Below are positions 1 through 6,718 of a stretch of 10,225 nt of DNA, one piece after another (the first letter of the stretch is position 1; every line of letters starts with the position of its first letter). This DNA is from Lachnospiraceae bacterium (GTDB taxonomy: Bacteria; Bacillota; Clostridia; Lachnospirales; Lachnospiraceae), in NCBI GenBank assembly GCA_009774245.1, contig VSNM01000126.1:1-10225 (forward strand). Direction: 5' to 3'. The notes beneath the pieces are model-generated. The model saw only the letters and a list, made by a program, of their open reading frames with translations. It was not told the origin of the DNA and made no database searches. Both the position numbers and the translations under genes were made by a program.

Positions 1-37
1 TATTCACACATGAATCAGCATAAAATATCAATCGACC

Positions 38-77
38 AAAAAAGCGGGCAAACAATCACTGTCCACCCGCTTTTTTT
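38..77 (-). terminator. Rho-independent terminator, probably bidirectional
   Basis: An 11-bp perfect inverted repeat (AAAAAAGCGGG at 38-48, CCCGCTTTTTT at 66-76) encloses a 17-nt loop. The GC-rich core GCGGG/CCCGC is followed by a T run on both strands, so it can stop transcription from either side. On the minus strand it lies about 50 nt after the stop of the truncated SUKH gene and probably ends the leftward gene array. The rest of 1-129 shows no gene that I can support. Confidence 0.85.
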
Positions 78-129
78 GACGTGCCAAAAAATCGGCTGTG
101 AATAGTAACAGATTCCCGCAAGCAGGTTT

Positions 130-309
130 CTATGTAATCGGAGGGTCACTTAACAAAAATTCACGATATGGCACTGGCAGCTTATATCCAAGCCCTTTTT
201 CAATATCTGATAAATCTTTTTCTGTAAAGCCGGATTCTTTTAATGGCTCTTTCCATAATTGCGGTTCACGTTCTCTCAATATCCCCAAATACTTTTTTGC
301 TGTTGTCAT
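130..309 (-). pseudogene. Truncated SUKH (SMI1/KNR4) domain protein, N-terminal fragment
   Basis: This 59-codon reading frame encodes only the first part of a SUKH domain. The family signature is clear: an acidic helix, then IEKGLGYKLPVPYREFLL, which matches the same segment of the two larger SUKH genes at 3567-4448 and 4453-5376 (for example AAEKRLHVKLPVPIRDIY). The protein then ends at a TAG after SDPPIT, about 90 residues short of a complete SUKH domain, and neither other frame downstream looks like a SUKH continuation. The ATG at 309 is chosen because AAAGGGGG lies 5 nt upstream (315-322); an in-frame TTG at 327 has no such site. It follows the 335-991 gene by 25 bp. SUKH proteins act as immunity proteins against diverse nuclease toxins; this remnant is unlikely to fold, so it is probably a decayed cassette left by a deletion. 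A genuine short protein is less likely. Confidence 0.7.
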
Positions 310-334
310 AAATGCCCCCTTTGACAAATCATAG

Positions 335-991
335 TTACCAGCTATCCCAATAGCTGGGCTTTATTGGATCGAATTCATCCTCCCGAAAGCGGTATAGCTC
401 ATAGATTCGATTCTTGTCAGATTTTTCACTGGATTTTATCATGCATACGAAAACGACCCGGCTGGAATCAAATCTCTTTGGTTTGCTTTTCAATCCCAGT
501 ATAACTGGTCTATTGGCAGAAAACTCATTCTTTGGCCTTGTATAATGCCCCCAGTACAGATTGGGATAATTTTTTGTAATTGTTTCGCCCAAATATATAG
601 AAATATCCAACGCAAGAGATAGTGTTTCGTCTGTGAATTTCATAGTTATTTTACGGATATTCTCCTCCATCCACTTCGGATATCTGGAAACCTCGTACTC
701 CATTTCTTTCTTGCTTTTGGGAACCTGTTTAATCTTTGTTTCATACCAATCCCATAACGGGATTAGTGATTCCGGTGAATAATCAAAAGGCTGGCTCTCC
801 GGACGTTCCTGCTTCATATATTCCCAAAGCATGGTGATCCAGTTCGGAATCTCCTGCTTATACCACAAAAAATATTCCTTAGCCCGTTTGGGTGTCAGCT
901 CAAAAAATGCGTAATTATCAAAAAACTGTTGCGCTGCAATTTTATTATGGTTAGCAAAATCGAAAGGCGCAATCATCAGGGAATATCCCAT
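335..991 (-). CDS. Hypothetical protein, candidate immunity protein (218 aa)
   Basis: I do not recognise a named family. The protein is 218 residues, soluble, with no signal peptide or membrane segment. The N-terminal half is helical and rich in aromatic residues (many W, Y and F in residues 20-110). A more conserved-looking core lies near residues 125-170: an acidic helix with D129 and YLGET, then YWGHYTRPKN and NRPVILG. This has the general pattern 'D..YLGE...N...L.WG....PKN...N.PV' that I associate with uncharacterised Firmicutes proteins near toxin loci; that association is from memory. The ATG at 991 has AAGGAG about 11 nt upstream (1003-1009). The gene starts 29 bp after the Sel1 gene stop and is followed by the truncated SUKH fragment. 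Its place among immunity-type genes suggests an immunity role, which is inference only. Its base composition is more AT-rich than the Sel1 gene beside it. Confidence 0.8.
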   Translation of the reverse strand: MGYSLMIAPFDFANHNKIAAQQFFDNYAFFELTPKRAKEYFLWYKQEIPNWITMLWEYMKQERPESQPFDYSPESLIPLWDWYETKIKQVPKSKKEMEYEVSRYPKWMEENIRKITMKFTDETLSLALDISIYLGETITKNYPNLYWGHYTRPKNEFSANRPVILGLKSKPKRFDSSRVVFVCMIKSSEKSDKNRIYELYRFREDEFDPIKPSYWDSW

Positions 992-1020
992 AAACCGTCA
1001 CACTCCTTTTCCAAATGTTC

Positions 1021-2256
1021 TTATTTTCTCCGCCATACCCCAAACAGACTTTTCTTGTAATGTTTCAATGCCTCGATTGCCGGCCCGTAATTTCCCGCCG
1101 CTTTCAGATACTCCACGCCCTTTTCAATGTTCTCCCGCACACCGATCCCCTCGGCATACATCATCCCCAAGCCATAGCTTTTATAGGGAGAATCCTGGCT
1201 TTTCTCCAAAAATGCTTTTCCCCGTGCCGGATTCTGCTGGCAGCCACGCCCCAGCAGATAGCAGATTCCCAGCAGATCATATTTGATACCTTCCGGCTCC
1301 TTATCTCTCTCCAGCCATTGAATCGCCTGCGCATAGTCCACAGCCGTACCCCAGCCGTTGAAATACAAACGTCCCAACTGTCGGCAGGCATAGCTGTCGT
1401 TACCATAGCTGGCAGTCTTTTTGTAGCACTCCAGGGCATAGGGCAGATTGCGCTGCACCGCCCTGCCGTTCCAATAAATATCCCCTATGATATGCCAGCT
1501 CCAGAGATGTCCTGCCTCTGCCGCTTTCAGCGCCCAGGGGAGGGCTTCTTTATCGTTATCCTCTGAATACGCCAAATAATGGGCATAGGCATACATCCAC
1601 TCCGGGTAGCCCCGTTCTGCGCCCTGGCGCATAATGGGAACTTCCTTTCCCGGCTCCGGCGGAATGTATTCTCCCCGTCCATGCTCGTAGTAATGACCAT
1701 AATTCCGCCCCGCCAGTATCATGCCACCAGAAAATGCTTTCTCAAACCAGGGGAGGCACTGTTTTATTTGCTGGCGTTTCCATTCGTTCCAGGCTCCCTT
1801 ATTCGCAAATTCACTTTCCTTGTGATCTTCGATCTCTATGATGTCCAGAAAATAATAGGTGTTCCCAATCATGTACTGGCAGAAAGCGCAGCCGTTTTCG
1901 GCTTTTTCATAGATCACATCCCATGCTTCCTTTATGCTCTCAAAAGGCATGATTTCCCGCAGTTCCGGTGTCAGCATATCCATACGCAGCGCCCCCAGAA
2001 CCGCAGCGGCGCTGCCCAGGGAGATCGCCTGATGGAGCATGGCATAGGCCGCTGCCTCGTTTTCTTCAAAGGGATGGTATTCCCAACTGTAACAGGAGCC
2101 GGAAAAGCAGCGGGAGAGGATATAGCAGGCATCCCCATCATCTTCCTTTGCCGCAAGCAATAATGCGTCCGCCGCCGCTGTTGCCTTGTCGTTATCACAG
2201 CAATAATAAAGATCCTCAATGGCTTTATCCACCACATCGCTAAAATACTTACCCAT
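1021..2256 (-). CDS. Sel1-like repeat (SLR/TPR-like) protein, 411 aa
   Basis: A cytoplasmic helical-repeat protein of 411 residues. Sel1-type repeats are visible in the C-terminal two thirds, at about residues 175-215, 216-248, 249-285, 286-318, 324-355 and 358-391. Typical repeat signatures are AAEAGHLWSWHIIGDIYWNG, QLGRLYFNGWG, LLGICYLLGRG and LGMMYAEGIGV, each followed by a helix with A/L and paired aromatic positions. Residues 1-170 are helical with more degenerate repeats and several cysteines (around 19-20, 44, 50, 55 and 123-126). Sel1 repeats form an alpha-solenoid used for protein-protein contacts; in bacteria such proteins recur in polymorphic-toxin immunity arrays. No signal peptide is seen, so it differs from secreted Sel1 proteins such as Helicobacter Hcp. 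The ATG at 2256 overlaps the 3' end of the upstream membrane-protein gene by 8 bp, so the two are very probably co-translated; a GAAAGGA ribosome site lies within that gene's end. The Sel1 assignment is firm; an immunity or scaffold role is inferred. Confidence 0.9.
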   Translation of the reverse strand: MGKYFSDVVDKAIEDLYYCCDNDKATAAADALLLAAKEDDGDACYILSRCFSGSCYSWEYHPFEENEAAAYAMLHQAISLGSAAAVLGALRMDMLTPELREIMPFESIKEAWDVIYEKAENGCAFCQYMIGNTYYFLDIIEIEDHKESEFANKGAWNEWKRQQIKQCLPWFEKAFSGGMILAGRNYGHYYEHGRGEYIPPEPGKEVPIMRQGAERGYPEWMYAYAHYLAYSEDNDKEALPWALKAAEAGHLWSWHIIGDIYWNGRAVQRNLPYALECYKKTASYGNDSYACRQLGRLYFNGWGTAVDYAQAIQWLERDKEPEGIKYDLLGICYLLGRGCQQNPARGKAFLEKSQDSPYKSYGLGMMYAEGIGVRENIEKGVEYLKAAGNYGPAIEALKHYKKSLFGVWRRK

Positions 2257-3517
2257 GTTTCTTTTTGTCCTTTCTCTTTTCCTTTTCCATCCTGGCAGTG
2301 AGCTTTTCTATCTGGTCGGTAATATCAGTCCAGCCGTTCCTTTCTTCAAAAACACCGGAATTCAAATAGTTGACCAGCCAGAATTTCACCTGTGTCGCAG
2401 TTCCTCCTTTCGCCAGAAACCTGGTGTTCCCTTTTCCCGTATTATTGGTACACCAGATCACCATCAGGTCATTTTGAACGCCGGGGAAGAAATTAAGCGC
2501 CTGCGTTCCCCATTCCAGGACTGCCTTTGTGTATTTTCCCTCATGGATGCCGTCAATAACCAGTTCCACATCCCTGGCGGAGAAAAATGTGTGTTCATCA
2601 TGCCAGCTCTCTCCAAAAATCACCAGAAGCTGGCACCAGTTCCGCATTTGGCCTTTCTGTTCTCTTTGAAGCTGCTGCCAGAAAGATTTTATGTGTTCCT
2701 CAATCTGCCGGGTATCGGCTTCGCTTTTCCCTGCCCCAGTCTCTTCTGTATTTCTCAAAGAATCTGGTTTGTCAAAATCAGCAACCGGCTCTGATTTCCC
2801 ATCTGTATCTTCCGGGCTGGCCGGTGCTATGCCTGGACAGCTACAACTGTCCTCGTCTCCGGCATCCTCTGCTTCGCCCAGGCAAGCGCCGCTTTCCTCC
2901 CATTCGGCGTCCTCTTCCTCGCCGCTTTCCTCTTCATCGTCATATCCATTCTCTATTTTTTTCCACCCCGAAAGATCAGCACTGCCAGTTAAGAGTTTTT
3001 CAAACCAGTCTTTCGCTTCGTCAAGCTCTACGCTTTTATGGTATGATTCATATCCGCCTTTCGATTCGTCCAAAAATACCGTTAATCGAAAGAGTTCGTA
3101 ATATATGCAGAAAATCTGACTTATGTTCCCTGTCTCCGGCACCGCAAAAGGCGGCAGGATCTGGAGTTTGAAAACGCCCCCTTTGTCACTTCCCATCAGG
3201 CTTTCCATCTGTTTTTGTAAAGCCTCCACCGTAACATTGGAAGTCCTGTTTCCAGATATGTCTGTAAGGATAAACTGGCGGGCGGGTATCTGTTCTGGCT
3301 TCTTATCCGGCCTCACCAGATCACGCACCCCGTCCCATATCCCCAACAAGCCAAAGCCCGCCATGCCAAGCCCGATCAGGAGCCGGACAATGCCAATCCC
3401 TTCCTTCATTTCAGCAAGTCCGATCACTACCAGACCAAAACCCAGAAATGCAGCATAGCCTCCCAATATAAGAGGTGTCATCCGCAGCCGTTTTCCTGTT
3501 CTGTTATTTTTCCTCAT
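2249..3517 (-). CDS. Two-TM membrane protein with acidic linker and duplicated cytoplasmic domain
   Basis: A 422-residue protein whose family I do not recognise. Two hydrophobic helices lie at about residues 14-35 and 41-61, forming a hairpin with basic flanks (RKNNRTGKRLR before, RDLVRPDKK after). This predicts both termini in the cytoplasm. Residues 85-190 form a mixed alpha/beta domain (LQKQMESLMG helix, FKLQILPPF strand, IYYELFRLTVFLD strands, DWFEKLLTGS helix, SGWKKIE). Residues 191-270 are a low-complexity, very acidic linker rich in E, D, S and G. Residues 271-417 form a second domain with the same order of elements, ending in VKFWLVNYLNSG and NGWTDIT, followed by a lysine-rich tail. 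The frame is open up to 3616, but the start at 3517 is chosen because AGGGAG lies 6 nt upstream (3524-3529) and the longer start would overlap the previous gene by 50 bp. The gene overlaps the Sel1 gene by 8 bp, so these two likely work as a pair. An immunity or membrane-anchored binding role is inferred. Confidence 0.8.
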   Translation of the reverse strand: MRKNNRTGKRLRMTPLILGGYAAFLGFGLVVIGLAEMKEGIGIVRLLIGLGMAGFGLLGIWDGVRDLVRPDKKPEQIPARQFILTDISGNRTSNVTVEALQKQMESLMGSDKGGVFKLQILPPFAVPETGNISQIFCIYYELFRLTVFLDESKGGYESYHKSVELDEAKDWFEKLLTGSADLSGWKKIENGYDDEEESGEEEDAEWEESGACLGEAEDAGDEDSCSCPGIAPASPEDTDGKSEPVADFDKPDSLRNTEETGAGKSEADTRQIEEHIKSFWQQLQREQKGQMRNWCQLLVIFGESWHDEHTFFSARDVELVIDGIHEGKYTKAVLEWGTQALNFFPGVQNDLMVIWCTNNTGKGNTRFLAKGGTATQVKFWLVNYLNSGVFEERNGWTDITDQIEKLTARMEKEKRKDKKKHG

Positions 3518-3523
3518 CATCTG

Positions 3524-3529
3524 CTCCCT
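3524..3529 (-). promoter_or_regulatory. Ribosome binding site deciding the start at 3517
   Basis: Minus-strand AGGGAG lies 3 nt before the first and 6 nt before the second of two adjacent ATG codons (3520 and 3517). The spacing favours the second. It argues against the upstream in-frame ATG at 3616, which lies inside the preceding SUKH gene. Confidence 0.65.
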
Positions 3530-3566
3530 GCCAGTTTTCTCATTTTCCTGTCCTATCGGCTTGTTC

Positions 3567-4448
3567 CTAAAATCCCACATGAAAAGCCAGACCAGTCTGT
3601 TCCTGAACCTTTTCAAGAAACGCCCGCTCGGCCACTCCCTTTGTCAGTAGCATAAAACAGACCGGTTCCAGCCCCAGAATCAGCAAAGCCTCCAGATCTT
3701 TGTGGACATATGCCATCCGCAACGGAAAATCGTCCAGATCCATCAGTTCCGGATGGCCCGAGAGAGGTTTAAAATCATCCTGAATCCGCTCTGCGATGTT
3801 TTGAAAATATTCCTTTGAAAACCTTGCAGGGAAGAAATCACTGAACAGGCAGGTTGTTTCCCCTGTATGTTCATGCCAGGCCATTCCCTCCCATTCCTGG
3901 ATGGAGTGGATTGCCAGAAATAACCCGTATCCTTCCAAGTGTTGGTTAAACCAAGGGCCTTGATCCTGCTTATGGACGTTTAAAGGAGCGTGGATAAAAG
4001 GGATATTCCGCTTGTTCCAGTATTTCTGATAAGCTGCCACAGCCTTTCGTTTTCCCTCCTCATCCCCCTCCTCACAGGCGGTTTCCAGATTATCCAAATA
4101 TTCCCAGGATATTCCTTTCGGATCATTTTCCTCCCACATATACAGCTCGCCCGAAGTTTTGCCCTTTTGTATCCCGACCACGCTGTCTTCTCCGGGAGAA
4201 AGAAAAAATCCCAGATAGTTTCCCTCGCGGTGAAGAAGCTCCAATGGACGCAGATAACCGCTGGTGACTAACAGATCTGCCATGTGCCGGTAAATGTCCC
4301 GGATAGGAACGGGGAGTTTTACATGGAGCCGCTTCTCTGCCGCCAGGATTTCCTCCTCCGAATAGCATTTCCATTTTTTCAGGTCGTCCATAAGCTTCGG
4401 GCTGATGAACTGTCTTAATATCTTTAGTTCCTTTTCGATTGCGTACAT
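3567..4448 (-). CDS. SUKH (SMI1/KNR4) family immunity-type protein, 293 aa
   Basis: A soluble protein carrying a SUKH signature near its N-terminus: residues 30-55 read as a helix with conserved E, L and the LP.P.RDIY turn (SEEEILAAEKRLHVKLPVPI). This is the hallmark of the SMI1/KNR4 fold, a known immunity superfamily for polymorphic toxins. At 293 residues it is about twice the length of a single SUKH domain. Residues 100-215 are rich in W, Y and H (SWEYLDN, GPWFNQHLEGYGLFLAIHSIQEWEGMAWHEH when read in short pieces), and the last third ends in a helix and FLEKVQEQTGLAFHV. The same closing pattern (F..QV.EKTGMLF) ends the neighbouring 4453-5376 product, so the two are diverged full-length duplicates. 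The ATG at 4448 is chosen because GGTGAG lies about 5 nt upstream and the previous stop is only 4 nt away, indicating translational coupling. The frame extends further upstream but only as a shadow of the neighbour. The toxin partner cannot be named. Confidence 0.85.
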   Translation of the reverse strand: MYAIEKELKILRQFISPKLMDDLKKWKCYSEEEILAAEKRLHVKLPVPIRDIYRHMADLLVTSGYLRPLELLHREGNYLGFFLSPGEDSVVGIQKGKTSGELYMWEENDPKGISWEYLDNLETACEEGDEEGKRKAVAAYQKYWNKRNIPFIHAPLNVHKQDQGPWFNQHLEGYGLFLAIHSIQEWEGMAWHEHTGETTCLFSDFFPARFSKEYFQNIAERIQDDFKPLSGHPELMDLDDFPLRMAYVHKDLEALLILGLEPVCFMLLTKGVAERAFLEKVQEQTGLAFHVGF

Positions 4449-4452
4449 AGTC

Positions 4453-5376
4453 TCACCTTTTAAACAGGCCCGCCGCCTGCATTTCCTTTTCTTTTTCTTC
4501 CATCCGTTCCCGGCCCTGCCCGTTCCAGGACCAGAACAGCATCCCGGTCTTTTCTTCCACCTGTTCGGCAAAGGAATAGGGAACCGGCTCCTTAGTAATC
4601 AGTCCATATTTCTGCTGGGCGCTAAAGGATAGAACCATCAGGGTTTTTTCTGAATCCGTATAAGCATAAACCACATAATCCTCCGGCCCTACATTCTTTC
4701 CAAATATGTCCACCCTTAGAAGCTCCGCCTTGGACGAGATGGGAAGTAGCCACTCCTCCATTCTTTGACGGACTTTCCGCAATTCGTCTAATTTCTTTGG
4801 CAGGGAGCAGCCGATGTAAAAAGGAGACAGTTCCTCTGTCATCCGGGTCTGATGCAACTCCCACCAGTCCCGCATTACCTTATTCAGCACATGTTGGATA
4901 ATAACGATATCCCAATAAAAGCATTGTTTCGAGAAATACTGATTACGTGCGCTGTTTCTTATTACCTCCGATTTTGGCTTTTTCTCCTGCTCTTCGCCGT
5001 ATATGTTAACCTCGCTTCGCCTCCACTCATAAACCGAAGCATAGGGATCTTTTCGGTAAATCCCCAACCCCCGATTGGTTCTTTCCATAGCCTCCACCAG
5101 CAGATACCCGCCGCTCCAGTGGAGTTCCTCCGGACGGCAGAAATAGGTGTCCTTCTTTTCACATGCATAATCGCCCAGCACTAGGTAAAGCTCTCTTAGC
5201 GGCTGTGGCAACTTATAGTTCAGCCGTTGCTCCACTGCATTGATTTCTTCCTCTGTGTAGATCTTGCCTGCCTCCAGTTTGGGCTGCCAGCAAAACTCCC
5301 TGATCAGTTCCAGTTCCTCACGGATGGAGTACAGCGGGCGTACTTCAAATTTGGGTTTTTCTTTTTTTAAATACAT
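4453..5376 (-). CDS. SUKH (SMI1/KNR4) family immunity-type protein, 307 aa
   Basis: This is a paralogue of the next gene (3567-4448). The SUKH signature spans residues 41-68: TEEEINAVEQRLNYKLPQPL followed by RELYLVLGDY. After it come a beta-rich part (residues 75-120, with YLLVEAMERTNRGLGIYRKD and VYEWRR), a helical middle (145-210, with W156, the pair at 171-172, and W209) and a C-terminal alpha/beta part with YVVYAYTDSEKTLMVLSFS and FAEQVEEKTGMLFWSW. A highly charged tail (RERMEEKEKEMQ) closes the protein. It is cytoplasmic, with no signal peptide. The ATG at 5376 is preferred over an in-frame ATG at 5394 because AAGGAG sits 9 nt upstream of 5376, whereas nothing comparable precedes 5394. 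It starts 37 bp after the 5414-6184 gene and ends 4 nt before the next SUKH start. SUKH proteins bind and block specific toxins, often nucleases; having two diverged copies suggests protection against related toxin variants, which is inference. Confidence 0.85.
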   Translation of the reverse strand: MYLKKEKPKFEVRPLYSIREELELIREFCWQPKLEAGKIYTEEEINAVEQRLNYKLPQPLRELYLVLGDYACEKKDTYFCRPEELHWSGGYLLVEAMERTNRGLGIYRKDPYASVYEWRRSEVNIYGEEQEKKPKSEVIRNSARNQYFSKQCFYWDIVIIQHVLNKVMRDWWELHQTRMTEELSPFYIGCSLPKKLDELRKVRQRMEEWLLPISSKAELLRVDIFGKNVGPEDYVVYAYTDSEKTLMVLSFSAQQKYGLITKEPVPYSFAEQVEEKTGMLFWSWNGQGRERMEEKEKEMQAAGLFKR

Positions 5377-5385
5377 AAACCAGTT

Positions 5386-5391
5386 CTCCTT
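5386..5391 (-). promoter_or_regulatory. Ribosome binding site deciding the start at 5376
   Basis: Minus-strand AAGGAG is 9 nt before the ATG at 5376. It lies inside the first codons of the longer alternative reading from 5394, so the shorter start is preferred. Confidence 0.7.
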
Positions 5392-5413
5392 CATCTGCTT
5401 TTGAGACCACGAA

Positions 5414-6184
5414 TCAAATTTCTAATAGCTTTGCAGCATATTCCTCCGGAAGAATCGTATACCGGCGATATTCTTCCCGCAAAGCCGGATACTGCTCCGG
5501 CACGGCAGACAATGCGGCTTTCAATCCGTTTTGAATACGCTCTACAACCTGCCGGAACAGTGGTGTCTGGGAAACCCGTTCCCATGCGTTCATCACATCT
5601 GCTGCTTTACTCTCTGAGAGTGGCATACCGATAAGCTCAATGCCGGCATCCGCCAACATATTCAGCATTTCATCCATTTCAGAAAAATCGATTTCCTGTT
5701 CATATTCCTCAAATTCTTCAAAATCCAGCCGCCCGCCACAGGTGGCGACCACTTCCATCAAAAGAGTAGAAAGCCATGTGAGTATCTGCCATTCACATGT
5801 TTTTCCCCAAGGGATATCTACAAAGTTCCTGGAAAATTCTTCCTGTTCCTCGGTTATTTCTTCCCCCACATTATAATCAAGGGTAGCGGCATAAAGGTTA
5901 TTGGCAAAGTCCTGAAAATCAGAGACTTCTTTCTTTTCTTCCAGATAATCCCAAAGAGGATCAATCGCCTTCTGAAGAATAACCGGAACCGTCCTGCCCT
6001 GATCCGCCAGGCCCTGGCGAAGTGTGTGCATATATGGTTCCAAAATTAAAAGATTCCCCAAAAGCCGTGTATGGCTACTGCTGTCCGCAAAGGCATCTTC
6101 AATCATATCTTGAAAATCCATCATCCAGTTGGCCGCCTTTGGCCCATTCAGTGATGAAAAATCTGTATCAAGAGTGTATTTCAT
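5414..6184 (-). CDS. Hypothetical acidic helical protein, candidate immunity protein (256 aa)
   Basis: I do not recognise a firm family. The 256-residue product is mainly helical, acidic and soluble. Residues 1-60 contain WMMDFQDMIEDAFAD and LLILEPYMHTLRQGL; residues 66-100 include KAIDPLWDYLEEK, a 'LW.YL' helix that loosely recalls helical immunity families such as Imm5 and DUF416. Residues 155-180 are very acidic (DFEEFEEYEQEIDFSEMDEM). The C-terminus has VMNAWERV and a final YTILPEEYAAKLLEI. A cysteine pair around residues 130 and 149 has no evident motif. The frame is open to 6322, but the start is set at 6184 because a perfect AAGGAGG lies 5 nt upstream (6190-6196) and the extra 46 codons fall within the palindromic repeat region. 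It leads the cluster that continues with the two SUKH genes (37-bp gap). An immunity function is inferred from neighbours; the Imm5/DUF416 resemblance is weak. Confidence 0.8.
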   Translation of the reverse strand: MKYTLDTDFSSLNGPKAANWMMDFQDMIEDAFADSSSHTRLLGNLLILEPYMHTLRQGLADQGRTVPVILQKAIDPLWDYLEEKKEVSDFQDFANNLYAATLDYNVGEEITEEQEEFSRNFVDIPWGKTCEWQILTWLSTLLMEVVATCGGRLDFEEFEEYEQEIDFSEMDEMLNMLADAGIELIGMPLSESKAADVMNAWERVSQTPLFRQVVERIQNGLKAALSAVPEQYPALREEYRRYTILPEEYAAKLLEI

Positions 6185-6189
6185 ATATT

Positions 6190-6195
6190 CCTCCT
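6190..6195 (-). promoter_or_regulatory. Perfect ribosome binding site deciding the start at 6184
   Basis: Minus-strand AGGAGG lies 5 nt before the ATG at 6184, an ideal arrangement. It rules against the longer reading from 6322, in which this site would be coding sequence. Confidence 0.85.
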
Positions 6196-6233
6196 TGTCT
6201 TTCTTGCTCATATTAAACTGTAACGAATTCAAG

Positions 6234-6374
6234 TTAGGTATGCCATAAGCTACAAAGTGCCGTAAAATCAATGCTTTCATAAAATTGGATTCTGCAATAG
6301 CATACCTAATTAGGTATGTCATGAATTATGGAATGCCTTGATTTCTCTGGCTTTTTGAAGAATGGCATACCTAA
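6234..6374. repeat. Two abutting inverted-repeat units with four copies of TTAGGTATGYYAT
   Basis: The 13-bp motif TTAGGTATGYYAT occurs four times in alternating orientation: 6234-6246 (+), 6297-6309 (-), 6310-6322 (+) and 6362-6374 (-). The outer copies are exact reverse complements over 13 bp. The two middle copies touch head to head and make an 18-bp perfect palindrome at 6301-6318. The block therefore divides into two units, 6234-6309 (76 bp) and 6310-6374 (65 bp), each bounded by 9-bp perfect terminal inverted repeats (TTAGGTATG). No other copy was seen in the window. It fills most of the largest gene-free gap (6185-6401), between the CxxC protein and the acidic helical protein. It may be a miniature inverted-repeat element pair, an intergenic palindromic repeat family, or a set of regulator-binding sites. 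No transposase is present. Transcribed, each unit could fold as a long-loop hairpin. Confidence 0.8.
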
Positions 6375-6401
6375 TAAAAAGCGTTACAGATTAAAAGATA
6401 G

Positions 6402-6662
6402 TCAGCTTATATGCCTGTCTTGTATCCTTGCACAATCTTTACAACGCCCTAACTTATCTAACTCCAGTTTGCAAAGCGTTCTTGATAGTTCGCTGTAAAC
6501 TGCTTTATTTTCAAGAGTAATGCAAAAATCATCCTGTTCTATCACGGGGCTATACCCTTTATGTCCACAGATACAACAGATATTTATATACTTTTTAGCG
6601 GAGCGGTTCCAATTTTCAATATATAAAGAATAACCCCGCTTTCTATGCTTGCTATGTGACAT
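6402..6662 (-). CDS. Small putative zinc-binding protein with two CxxC knuckles (86 aa)
   Basis: An 86-residue basic protein. It begins with a K/R/H-rich stretch (MSHSKHRKRGYSLYIENWNR), followed by INICCICGHKG, whose CxxC at residues about 30-33 is followed by G. A second knuckle, CKDC, lies near residues 75-78. The pair has the layout of a treble-clef or zinc-ribbon finger with a long insertion (residues 35-73) that carries an acidic, mostly helical segment. Such a protein could bind nucleic acid or another protein; the sequence does not say which. The ATG at 6662 is supported by GGAGG 5 nt upstream (6668-6672). The gene stands between lipoprotein 6719-7087 (56-bp gap) and the palindromic repeat. 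It may be a regulator or accessory factor of the array rather than an immunity protein. Zinc binding is inferred from the cysteine spacing. Confidence 0.75.
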   Translation of the reverse strand: MSHSKHRKRGYSLYIENWNRSAKKYINICCICGHKGYSPVIEQDDFCITLENKAVYSELSRTLCKLELDKLGRCKDCARIQDRHIS

Positions 6663-6718
6663 CTTTGCCTCCGCAAATTCTTATTTTTTTCTGAATCTAT
6701 ATCAATATTTCTGCTTTT

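Noticed and set aside
1015..3171. Several plus-strand open frames of 110-194 codons (for example 1015-1566, 1579-2163, 2219-2794, 2587-3171)
   Set aside because: They lie opposite the Sel1 and two-TM genes, whose minus-strand products have clear repeats and membrane segments. They have no ribosome sites and give low-complexity P, S, F and H-rich translations.
4449..4571. Extension of the 293-aa SUKH protein upstream to 4571
   Set aside because: The added sequence is an arginine- and lysine-rich shadow of the preceding SUKH gene, whereas a ribosome site and a 4-nt gap support 4448.
6185..6322. N-terminal extension of the acidic helical protein to an ATG at 6322
   Set aside because: The extra 46 codons are read from the palindromic repeat block, and a perfect AGGAGG sits 5 nt before the ATG at 6184.
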